The position numbers and the translations under genes are program-made. The notes below the pieces were generated by a model. The model saw only the letters and a program-made list of their open reading frames with translations. It was not told the DNA's origin and made no database searches. A stretch of 5,256 nt of DNA from an uncultured Porphyromonadaceae bacterium (GTDB lineage: Bacteria; Bacteroidota; Bacteroidia; Bacteroidales; Muribaculaceae): positions 1 to 5,256 of the forward strand of contig URWH01000153.1 of assembly GCA_900551515.1 (NCBI GenBank), read 5' to 3'. Positions 1 through 5,256 of this stretch are shown piece by piece (positions within the stretch are counted from its first letter, which is position 1; every line of letters begins with the position of its first letter).

Positions 1-1456
1 GGCGGAGATAGATCTCGTTGCGCGGCGAGGCCACCGTCATGCCGGGTATGGAGCTGAGGTAGCTGAAGTCGAACACGCCGTGGTGCGTCGCGCCGTCTTC
101 GCCGACAAGGCCTGCGCGGTCGATGGCGAAGACCACGGGGAGCGACTGGAGGGCGACGTCGTGGATGATATGGTCGTAGGCACGCTGCAGGAATGAAGAG
201 TAGATGGCTACAAACGGGCGCTTGCCCTCTTTGGCAAGGCCGCCGGCGAAAGTGACGGCGTGGCCTTCGGAGATTCCGACGTCGAACGTGCGCTCCGGCA
301 TTTCCTTCTGCAGCATGCTCATCGAGGTGCCGGAAGGCATGGCCGCCGTGATGCCGACGATGCTGTCGTTGGCGCGAGCGAGCTCGACGAGCGTCTCACC
401 GAACACGTCCTGATATTTGGCGGGGGCGAGGCCGCGGGCGTCGGTCTGCAGCTTGCCCGTCTCGGGGTCGAAGCGGCCGGGTGCGTGCCAGAGGGCGGGA
501 TCGTCCTCGGCGGGGCGGAAACCGCGTCCTTTGACCGTGCGGAGGTGGAGGATGCGGGGGCCGTTCATGTCCTTGATGTCGTTGAGCACGCGTATGATGC
601 GGGGCAGGTCGTGGCCGTCGAAGGGGCCGAAATAGCGTATGTTGAGGCCCTCGAAGATGTTCTGTTCCTTGGTGAAGAACGATTTGAGGGAATTGTTGAA
701 GCGCATGACGCGGCCGCGGTTGCGGTCGTTGAAGAGGTGCAGCTTCTTGAGGCCGCGATAGGCCGAATAGCGGATGTTGTTGTAGGCCTTCGAGGTGGTG
801 AGGTGGGCGAGATAGGAGTTGAGCGAACCGACGTTGTGGTCGATCGACATGTCGTTGTCGTTGAGGATGATGAGGAGGTTGCTGCCCGAGTTGGCGGCGT
901 TGTTGAGTCCTTCGAAGGCGAGTCCGCCGCTGATGGAAGCGTCGCCGATGACGGCCACTACGTTGCGTCGCGGGGTGTCGTGGTTGAGCGATGCTGCCAC
1001 AGCTATGCCGAGGGCAGCCGAGATGGAGTTGGAGGCATGGCCGGCCGAGAAGGTGTCGTATTCGCTTTCGGCGGGGTTGGGGAAGCCGCTGAGTCCGCCG
1101 AGGCGGCGGTTGGTGTGGAAGCGGGCGGCGCGTCCGGTGAGGAGCTTGTGGCCGTAAGCCTGATGTCCCACGTCCCAGACTATGCGGTCGTAGGGGGTGT
1201 TGAACACATAGTGTAGCGCGACGGTCAGCTCGACCGAGCCCATCGAAGAGGCGAAATGGCCGGGATTGGCCGAGAGCGAGTGGATGAGAAAGTCGCGGAT
1301 TTCGGCGCAGACCTCGGGGAGCTCCGCGATGTTGAGCCGGCGCAGGTCGGCGGGCGAGCCGATGGCTGAGAGCTTCGGATATCGTTCGGGGTCGAGCGGC
1401 TGCAGGGATTCGTCGGCCGGCGGGGTGAGTATGTTGCTGGGGCGCCTTGGTGTCAT
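1..1456 (-). CDS. dxs: 1-deoxy-D-xylulose-5-phosphate synthase (partial, C-terminus beyond left edge)
   Basis: Condenses pyruvate with glyceraldehyde 3-phosphate, using thiamine diphosphate (ThDP) and Mg2+, to give DXP, the first step of the cytosolic MEP isoprenoid pathway and a precursor source for thiamine and pyridoxal. The frame is open for 485 codons (complete codons from base 2); family members are about 620-640 residues, so roughly 140-150 C-terminal residues lie outside. Visible landmarks: [10 protein letters not shown] (His67, equivalent to E. coli His49), [11 protein letters not shown] (His98), [14 protein letters not shown] at 137-150, the ThDP/Mg motif GDASISGG at 171-178 with LNDNDMS ending at 204 (Asp172 and Asn201 as metal ligands by alignment from memory), the catalytic-Glu segment [12 protein letters not shown] (Glu397), and [15 protein letters not shown] at 446-460 in the pyrimidine-binding domain. 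GDA replaces the classical GDG, which I believe is usual in Bacteroidetes. The start is fixed by the ATGA overlap with the upstream small gene; it gives a tail about 18 residues longer than E. coli Dxs. Identification is very secure. Confidence 0.97.
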   Translation of the reverse strand, partial: MTPRRPSNILTPPADESLQPLDPERYPKLSAIGSPADLRRLNIAELPEVCAEIRDFLIHSLSANPGHFASSMGSVELTVALHYVFNTPYDRIVWDVGHQAYGHKLLTGRAARFHTNRRLGGLSGFPNPAESEYDTFSAGHASNSISAALGIAVAASLNHDTPRRNVVAVIGDASISGGLAFEGLNNAANSGSNLLIILNDNDMSIDHNVGSLNSYLAHLTTSKAYNNIRYSAYRGLKKLHLFNDRNRGRVMRFNNSLKSFFTKEQNIFEGLNIRYFGPFDGHDLPRIIRVLNDIKDMNGPRILHLRTVKGRGFRPAEDDPALWHAPGRFDPETGKLQTDARGLAPAKYQDVFGETLVELARANDSIVGITAAMPSGTSMSMLQKEMPERTFDVGISEGHAVTFAGGLAKEGKRPFVAIYSSFLQRAYDHIIHDVALQSLPVVFAIDRAGLVGEDGATHHGVFDFSYLSSIPGMTVASPRNEIYLR

Positions 1457-1620
1457 TTCCGGAAATGCTTTTTATAGAGCGGCACGAAAACAATGATGCC
1501 CGATCCGACGATGAGCAGGATCGTTTTTAGCGTGAACGGCGTGGATATGACGAGCAGATAGCAGAGCAGAAGCCATAGCACGGCGATGCAAACGAGCTGG
1601 AGTATCAGGCCTTTTTTCAT
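1453..1620 (-). CDS. Small two-helix membrane protein, translationally coupled to dxs
   Basis: A 55-residue ORF that I cannot assign to a named family. It begins [10 protein letters not shown] and ends PLYKKHFRK. Two hydrophobic stretches are clear: about residues 4-25 (rich in Leu, Val, Ile, with Trp16 and Cys11/Cys20) and about 31-48 ([16 protein letters not shown]), separated by a short STPFT turn. Lysines at 2-3 and a basic C-terminal tail predict an inner-membrane hairpin with both ends in the cytoplasm. Its TGA stop (1455-1453) overlaps the dxs ATG (1456-1454) as ATGA, the classic arrangement for translational coupling, and a TAnnTTTG promoter lies about 55 bases upstream of its start. 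The start context is AT-rich without a Shine-Dalgarno sequence, as is common in Bacteroidetes; there is no in-frame alternative that improves it. The coherent hydrophobic pattern and the junction argue that it is real. Its function is unknown; a membrane link to isoprenoid metabolism would be speculation. Confidence 0.78.
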   Translation of the reverse strand: MKKGLILQLVCIAVLWLLLCYLLVISTPFTLKTILLIVGSGIIVFVPLYKKHFRK

Positions 1621-1642
1621 GCTGTAGATCGAAAATTAAATC

Positions 1643-1661
1643 CGGGACAAAAGGCGTCCCG
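1643..1661. repeat. Short inverted repeat in the dxs-side 5' leader
   Basis: CGGGAC at 1643-1648 and GTCCCG at 1656-1661 form a perfect six-base-pair GC-rich stem with a seven-base loop. It lies between the predicted minus-strand transcription start (near 1669) and the start codon of the small membrane protein (1620), so the leader RNA could fold here. No U-run follows closely on either strand, so it does not look like an intrinsic terminator. It could be an operator, a small leader hairpin, or chance. Confidence 0.4.
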
Positions 1662-1674
1662 ACATAAAGCGACG

Positions 1675-1706
1675 CAAATTTAAGCATAAAAAGTGAAAAA
1701 AACGAG
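1675..1706 (-). promoter_or_regulatory. Promoter for the small membrane protein-dxs unit
   Basis: Read on the minus strand, TAAATTTG (1682-1675) is an exact match to the Bacteroidetes -7 consensus TAnnTTTG. Twenty bases upstream sits CTCG (1706-1703), only a weak match to the -33 TTTG element, but the spacer is very T-rich. Transcription would start near 1669 and give a leader of about 50 bases before the ATG at 1620. The position, immediately upstream of the first gene of the unit, supports the call. The weak -33 half limits confidence. Confidence 0.5.
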
Positions 1707-1709
1707 TGT

Positions 1710-1742
1710 TTTGACGGCGAGTTGCTTGTTTAATGATATTTG
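1710..1742 (+). promoter_or_regulatory. Upstream secondary promoter candidate for the hut unit
   Basis: TTTG at 1710-1713, a 21-base spacer, then GATATTTG at 1735-1742, which departs from TAnnTTTG only in its first base. The same stretch also reads as a conventional sigma-70-like pair, TTGACG (1711-1716), 17 bases, TGATAT (1734-1739). Its -7 TTTG is the -33 TTTG of the stronger promoter just downstream, so the two could not be occupied at once. Use of this promoter would start RNA near 1749, upstream of the 30-codon basic ORF that begins at 1758. Confidence 0.35.
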
Positions 1743-1770
1743 GCCGGGTGGAGAAAAATGCGTAAGTTTG
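1739..1770 (+). promoter_or_regulatory. Main promoter for ftcD-hutU
   Basis: TTTG at 1739-1742, a 20-base spacer, then TAAGTTTG at 1763-1770: an exact match to the Bacteroidetes housekeeping promoter (TTTG, 19-21 bases, TAnnTTTG). Transcription should start near 1776, leaving a leader of about 78 bases before the ftcD ATG at 1854. It points towards the hut genes and is the best promoter in the window. No clear operator palindrome overlaps it, so I cannot name a regulator. Confidence 0.65.
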
Positions 1771-1850
1771 TAGACAGAAAGCAGCGTGCCGGAAAGCGGC
1801 CTAAAGCTATGTCGGCAGTTGCAAGAAACAAGAATAAAAATTCAAAATGA
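1758..1850 (+). other. Doubtful 30-codon basic upstream ORF in front of ftcD
   Basis: An ORF starts at ATG 1758 (MRKFVDRKQR...) and ends with TGA at 1848-1850, three bases before the ftcD ATG. Twelve of its 30 residues are Lys or Arg and it has no His, so it is not a histidine attenuation peptide. A GGTGGAG sequence lies four bases before the ATG. However, the main promoter would start RNA downstream of this ATG, so only the weaker upstream promoter could express the full ORF; a 13-codon internal version from ATG 1809 would remain. AT-rich intergenic DNA readily gives Lys-rich chance ORFs, so it may be nothing. Confidence 0.15.
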
Positions 1851-1853
1851 ACC

Positions 1854-3554
1854 ATGAAAAGACAGATTGTGGAGTGCGTGCCCAATTTCAGCGAAGGGCG
1901 TGACAGAAACATCATAAAACAGATAACCGACGCTATAGAAACGGTGGACGGAGTGAAGCTTCTCGATGTAGATCCCGGCGAGGCCACGAACCGCACGGTG
2001 GTGACCTTTGTGGGCGATCCGGCATCGGTGTGCGAGGCCGCCTTCCGCGGTGTGAAGAAAGCCGCCGAGCTTATCGACATGCGGCGACATCACGGCGCGC
2101 ATCCGCGCATGGGCGCCACCGACGTGCTGCCGCTCATCCCCGTGGAGGGCATCACGCTTGAAGAGTGCGCCGAACTGGCCCGCGGCCTCGGACGGCGCAT
2201 AGGCGAAGAACTCGGCATACCGGTCTACGGCTATGAGGCTGCCGCGTTCCGTCCCGAGCGCAAGAATCTGGCCGTGTGTCGCCGCGGAGAGTATGAGGCA
2301 CTGGCCGAACGGCTTGTGAGTGAGGATGAAGCGCCCGATTTCGGCCCGCGCCGCTTCGACGAGGCCGTGGCCCGCAGCGGCGCTACGGCCGTGGGTGCCC
2401 GCGACTTCCTGATAGCCGTGAACTTCAACCTCAACACCACGTCGACCCGCCGCGCCAACGCCATAGCCTTCGACGTGCGCGAGAAAGGGCGCCCCAAGCG
2501 CGAGGGCGGCAAGCCTAACGGCAAACCCGAGCGTGACGCCGACGGCAACATCATCATGCTGCCCGGCACGCTCAAGGCCACCAAGGCCATCGGCTGGTTT
2601 ATTGACGAATACGGTATTGCGCAGGTGTCGATGAACATCACCGATATCGGCGTGACGCCTCTACATGTGGCCTTTGACGAAGTGACCCGTGCGGCAGCCG
2701 CGCGCGGCATCCGCGTGACAGGCACCGAGATCGTGGGTCTGGTGCCGAAGCGCACGCTGATCGATGCCGGACGCTATTTCCTGCACAAACAGCAGCGGTC
2801 GACGGGTCTGCCTGACGATGAGATAATAAGGATGGCAGTGAAGTCGATGGGACTTGACGAGCTGGCGCCGTTCCGCCCCGAAGAGAAAGTGATAGAATAT
2901 ATGATCGAGGCCGGGCGCAAGCCGGGGCTTACCGATCTCAGCTGCCGGAAGTTTGCCGAGACCACGGCATCGGAATCGCCGGCCCCCGGCGGCGGCTCGA
3001 TATCGGCATATATGGGCGCACTGAGTGCCGCTCTCGGCACGATGGTGGCTAACCTGTCGGCGCATAAGGCAGGCTGGGACGAGCGGTGGAAAGATTTTTC
3101 CGACTATGCCGACGGCGGTCAGGCGTTGATGGAGCGTCTGCTCGATCTTGTGGATGAAGACACCGAGGCATTCAACCGCGTGATGGCTGCCCTGCAGCTG
3201 CCCAAAGGGAGCGAAGAAGAGCGACGGGTGCGCGACGAGGCCATGGAGGCCGCGACGCTGTATGCCACACAGGTGCCGCTGCGCACCATGGAAGCCGCGC
3301 TTGAGGCGTTCGCGCTGCTCGAGGCGATGGCCGCGCAGGGCAATCCGGCGTCGGTGAGCGATGCCGGCGTGGGCGCTCTCGCGGCACGGTCGGCGGTGCT
3401 CGGCGCCGAGCTTAATGTAAGAATAAACGCCGCAGGGCTCAAAGACCGCGCCGCCGCAGCCTCTCTGACCGACCGCGCCAAAGCGATAGCCGCCGAGGCA
3501 GTGGCCGCCGAAGCCCGCGTGCTTGAGATTGTAAATTCAAAAATAAAAGGGTGA
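1854..3554 (+). CDS. ftcD: Bifunctional glutamate formimidoyltransferase / formimidotetrahydrofolate cyclodeaminase
   Basis: Acts in the cytoplasm at the end of histidine breakdown: it moves the formimino group of N-formimino-L-glutamate to tetrahydrofolate (EC 2.1.2.5), then deaminates it to 5,10-methenyl-THF and ammonia (EC 4.3.1.4). The 566 residues fall into three parts. Residues 3 to about 180 are the N-terminal formiminotransferase subdomain, with VECVPNFSEGR (6-16), NRTVVTFVG (46-54) and RRHHGAHPRMGATD (77-90), whose His83 matches the catalytic His82 of the mammalian enzyme. Residues about 181-320 are the second subdomain (AVNFNLNT, QVSMNITD). Residues about 358-564 are the helical cyclodeaminase, with PAPGGGSISA (377-386) and an acidic VDEDTEAFN (433-441) likely carrying the catalytic Asp. 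A polar insert near 211-236 is absent from the human enzyme as I remember it. An ATG at 1847 is out of frame, so 1854 is the start. hutU follows after 22 bases in the same unit. Very secure identification. Confidence 0.95.
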   Translation: MKRQIVECVPNFSEGRDRNIIKQITDAIETVDGVKLLDVDPGEATNRTVVTFVGDPASVCEAAFRGVKKAAELIDMRRHHGAHPRMGATDVLPLIPVEGITLEECAELARGLGRRIGEELGIPVYGYEAAAFRPERKNLAVCRRGEYEALAERLVSEDEAPDFGPRRFDEAVARSGATAVGARDFLIAVNFNLNTTSTRRANAIAFDVREKGRPKREGGKPNGKPERDADGNIIMLPGTLKATKAIGWFIDEYGIAQVSMNITDIGVTPLHVAFDEVTRAAAARGIRVTGTEIVGLVPKRTLIDAGRYFLHKQQRSTGLPDDEIIRMAVKSMGLDELAPFRPEEKVIEYMIEAGRKPGLTDLSCRKFAETTASESPAPGGGSISAYMGALSAALGTMVANLSAHKAGWDERWKDFSDYADGGQALMERLLDLVDEDTEAFNRVMAALQLPKGSEEERRVRDEAMEAATLYATQVPLRTMEAALEAFALLEAMAAQGNPASVSDAGVGALAARSAVLGAELNVRINAAGLKDRAAAASLTDRAKAIAAEAVAAEARVLEIVNSKIKG

Positions 3555-3576
3555 CGAGCCCTGACGAAATAATGCT

Positions 3577-5256
3577 ATGACAAAAGAAGAATTCCGCAAC
3601 ACAGTGAGCGCCGGCATCCCGGCCGAGCTGCCCGCGCATCCGGGCTATGACACGAGTGTCAACCATGCCCCGCGCCGCAAAGACATACTCAACGATGAAC
3701 AGAAACGGCTGGCGCTGCGCAACGCGCTGCGCTATTTTCCGGCGAGCCTGCACGAAAAGCTGGCTCCGGAGTTTCTGCAGGAGCTGCACGACTACGGACG
3801 CATATATATGTACCGTTATCGTCCGGCCTATTCCATGTATGCCCGTCCGATCGACGAGTATCCGGCAAGGTCGCGCCAGGCGGCAGCTATCATGATGATG
3901 ATACAGAACAACCTCGACCCGCGCGTGGCACAGCATCCGCATGAGCTGATCACCTACGGCGGCAACGGTGCCGTGTTCCAGAACTGGGCGCAGTATCTGC
4001 TGACGATGAAATATCTGTCGGAGATGACCGACAGCCAGACGCTCGTGATGTATTCGGGCCATCCGTTAGGGCTGTTCCCGAGCCATCCCGACGCACCGCG
4101 TGTGGTGGTGACCAACGGAATGGTGATACCCAACTACTCCAAGCCCGACGACTGGGAGCGCTTCAACGCCATGGGCGTGTCGCAGTATGGCCAGATGACG
4201 GCGGGCTCATATATGTATATCGGTCCGCAGGGCATCGTGCACGGAACGACGATCACGGTGCTCAATGCCGGCCGCAAGCGCCTGAAAGCGGGCGAAAACT
4301 CGCTCGGCGGCATGCTTTTCGTGTCGGCAGGTCTCGGCGGCATGTCGGGCGCTCAGCCCAAGGCGGGCAATATAGCCGGCGTGGTGAGCGTGGTTGCCGA
4401 GATCAACCCGAAAGCCGTGGCCAAACGTCACGAGCAGGGATGGGTTGATGAAGTGTACACCGATCTCGACCTTCTGATGCCGCGCATCCGCAAGGCCCGC
4501 GCCGCCAAAGAGGTGGTGTCGCTGGCCTATCAGGGCAACGTCGTTGATCTGTGGGAGCGTCTTGCCGCCGACGGCGAGCAGGTCGACCTTGGCTCGGACC
4601 AGACGTCGCTTCACAACCCATGGGCGGGCGGATATTATCCCGCAGGCCTGACCCTCGAGGAGTCCAACGGAATGATGGCCGACAATCCCGAAGAGTTCCG
4701 CCGCCGCGTGCAGGAGTCGCTCCGTCGCCAGGTTGCTGCCATCAACAAGCTGACGGCCAAAGGAATGTATTTCTTTGACTACGGCAACGCCTTCCTGTTG
4801 GAATCGTCGCGTGCCGGCGCAGATATCATGGATGCCGACGGACATTTCCGCTATCCTTCCTATGTGCAGGACATCATGGGCCCGTCGTTCTTCGACTATG
4901 GCTTCGGCCCCTTCAGATGGGTGTGCACATCGGGCAATCCCGACGATCTGGCCAAGACCGACGCCATCGCGGCCGCCGTGCTCGAGGATATAGAGCGCGC
5001 GGCTCCCGAAGATATCCGCGGTCAGCTCCGTGACAACATACACTGGATCCGCGAGGCCGGCCGCAACCATCTGGTGGTGGGCTCGCAGGCACGCATCCTC
5101 TATGCCGACTGCGAGGGACGCCGCCGCATAGCTCAGGCGTTCAACGACGCCATAGCGAGCGGCGAGATCACGGCGCCGATAGTGCTCGGACGCGACCATC
5201 ATGACGTGTCGGGCACTGATTCGCCCTACCGCGAGACGTCGAATATCTACGACGGG
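3577..5256 (+). CDS. hutU: Urocanate hydratase (partial, C-terminus beyond right edge)
   Basis: Hydrates urocanate to 4-imidazolone-5-propionate with a tightly bound NAD+ as electrophile; second step of histidine degradation, cytoplasmic. The frame is open for 560 codons to the window edge. Landmarks: TYGGNGAVFQNWAQY (126-140), MYSGHPLGLFPS (158-169), VVTNGMVIPNYS (177-188), GSYMYIGPQGIVHGTT (210-225), the NAD-binding glycine-rich AGLGGMSGAQPKAG (251-264), DQTSLHNPWAGGYYPAG (341-357), QDIMGPSFFDYGFGPFRWVC (431-450) and GRDHHDVSGTDSPYRETSN (538-556). The last segment, and the length already reached, match the long animal-type urocanase (about 670 residues; human UROC1 676) and not the 557-residue Pseudomonas form, so about 110 residues should be missing. 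At the place of the FQGLPxRICW signature it reads VGSQARILYAD, without Cys. An ATG at 3572 meets a stop at once, so 3577 is the start; no Shine-Dalgarno sequence is evident. Co-transcription with ftcD fits the pathway. Confidence 0.96.
   Translation, partial: MTKEEFRNTVSAGIPAELPAHPGYDTSVNHAPRRKDILNDEQKRLALRNALRYFPASLHEKLAPEFLQELHDYGRIYMYRYRPAYSMYARPIDEYPARSRQAAAIMMMIQNNLDPRVAQHPHELITYGGNGAVFQNWAQYLLTMKYLSEMTDSQTLVMYSGHPLGLFPSHPDAPRVVVTNGMVIPNYSKPDDWERFNAMGVSQYGQMTAGSYMYIGPQGIVHGTTITVLNAGRKRLKAGENSLGGMLFVSAGLGGMSGAQPKAGNIAGVVSVVAEINPKAVAKRHEQGWVDEVYTDLDLLMPRIRKARAAKEVVSLAYQGNVVDLWERLAADGEQVDLGSDQTSLHNPWAGGYYPAGLTLEESNGMMADNPEEFRRRVQESLRRQVAAINKLTAKGMYFFDYGNAFLLESSRAGADIMDADGHFRYPSYVQDIMGPSFFDYGFGPFRWVCTSGNPDDLAKTDAIAAAVLEDIERAAPEDIRGQLRDNIHWIREAGRNHLVVGSQARILYADCEGRRRIAQAFNDAIASGEITAPIVLGRDHHDVSGTDSPYRETSNIYDG

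Noticed and set aside
260..1216. A 318-codon open frame on the plus strand opposite dxs
   Set aside because: It is a complementary-strand shadow of the dxs coding frame in GC-rich DNA; its Val/Glu/Ala/Gly-rich composition and lack of motifs contrast with the fully recognisable Dxs protein on the other strand.
396..1493. A 365-codon minus-strand frame that overlaps dxs and the small membrane gene
   Set aside because: It is the wrong frame of the same strand: an Arg/Pro/His-rich low-complexity product, while the dxs frame gives a canonical enzyme.
1472..1687. A 71-codon minus-strand frame over the small membrane protein gene
   Set aside because: Its His/Arg-rich product has no coherent pattern, its start lies inside the -7 promoter element, and the competing frame gives two clean hydrophobic helices and an ATGA junction with dxs.
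1788..1817. Short GCCG/CGGC and TGCCG/CGGCA complementary words in the ftcD leader
   Set aside because: Four to five base pairs only, mutually overlapping, and no sign of a riboswitch-like architecture in a leader of about 78 bases.
3548..3567. AGGG/CCCT mini-hairpin and a TGACGA direct repeat at the ftcD stop and the ftcD-hutU gap
   Set aside because: Only four base pairs and a six-base repeat, with no U-run; too weak to call a terminator or regulatory site in a 22-base gap inside an operon.
3572..3580. ATGCTATGA: a two-codon ORF whose stop overlaps the hutU ATG
   Set aside because: Such a pattern arises easily by chance in an A/T-rich start context; nothing else supports a start-stop element.
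4207..5202. A 331-codon minus-strand frame opposite hutU
   Set aside because: Shadow of the urocanase frame; the plus strand encodes every urocanase landmark without interruption.

Overview
The window is ordinary chromosomal DNA that looks like a GC-rich member of the Bacteroidales. The evidence is Bacteroidetes-type promoter elements (TTTG and TAnnTTTG) in the only real intergenic region, AT-rich start contexts without a Shine-Dalgarno sequence at the genes I trust, and protein variants that I associate with this phylum: GDAS instead of GDGA in Dxs, a long formiminotransferase-cyclodeaminase, and an animal-like long urocanase. High GC with these traits would fit Muribaculaceae or a similar gut family. 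That family-level guess is inference and I cannot confirm it.

The layout is two divergent units that share a 233-base intergenic region (1621-1853). Leftward, on the minus strand, is a previously easy-to-miss 55-residue two-helix membrane protein (1453-1620). Its stop overlaps the start of dxs in an ATGA junction. dxs (minus strand, running off the left edge) encodes 1-deoxy-D-xylulose-5-phosphate synthase, the first enzyme of the MEP isoprenoid pathway; 485 codons are present and the C-terminal part lies outside.

Rightward, on the plus strand, is the start of a histidine-utilisation (hut) operon. A bifunctional glutamate formimidoyltransferase/formimidotetrahydrofolate cyclodeaminase (ftcD, 1854-3554) is followed after 22 bases by urocanate hydratase (hutU, 3577 to the right edge, 560 codons present). 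HutU converts urocanate to imidazolonepropionate. FtcD takes the later product, N-formimino-L-glutamate, hands the formimino group to tetrahydrofolate, then deaminates it to methenyl-THF, releasing glutamate and ammonia. The missing steps (hutI imidazolonepropionase, hutH histidine ammonia-lyase) are expected further right but are not visible.

The gene-free part holds a convincing promoter for the hut unit, a second overlapping candidate upstream of it, a minus-strand promoter for the dxs unit, a small inverted repeat in the dxs-side leader, and a doubtful 30-codon basic upstream ORF in front of ftcD. I see no RNA gene, mobile element, CRISPR array or defence system, and no sign of a new multi-gene system. 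The points most worth a second look are the coupled small membrane protein, the stacked divergent promoters, and the active-site region of the urocanase.
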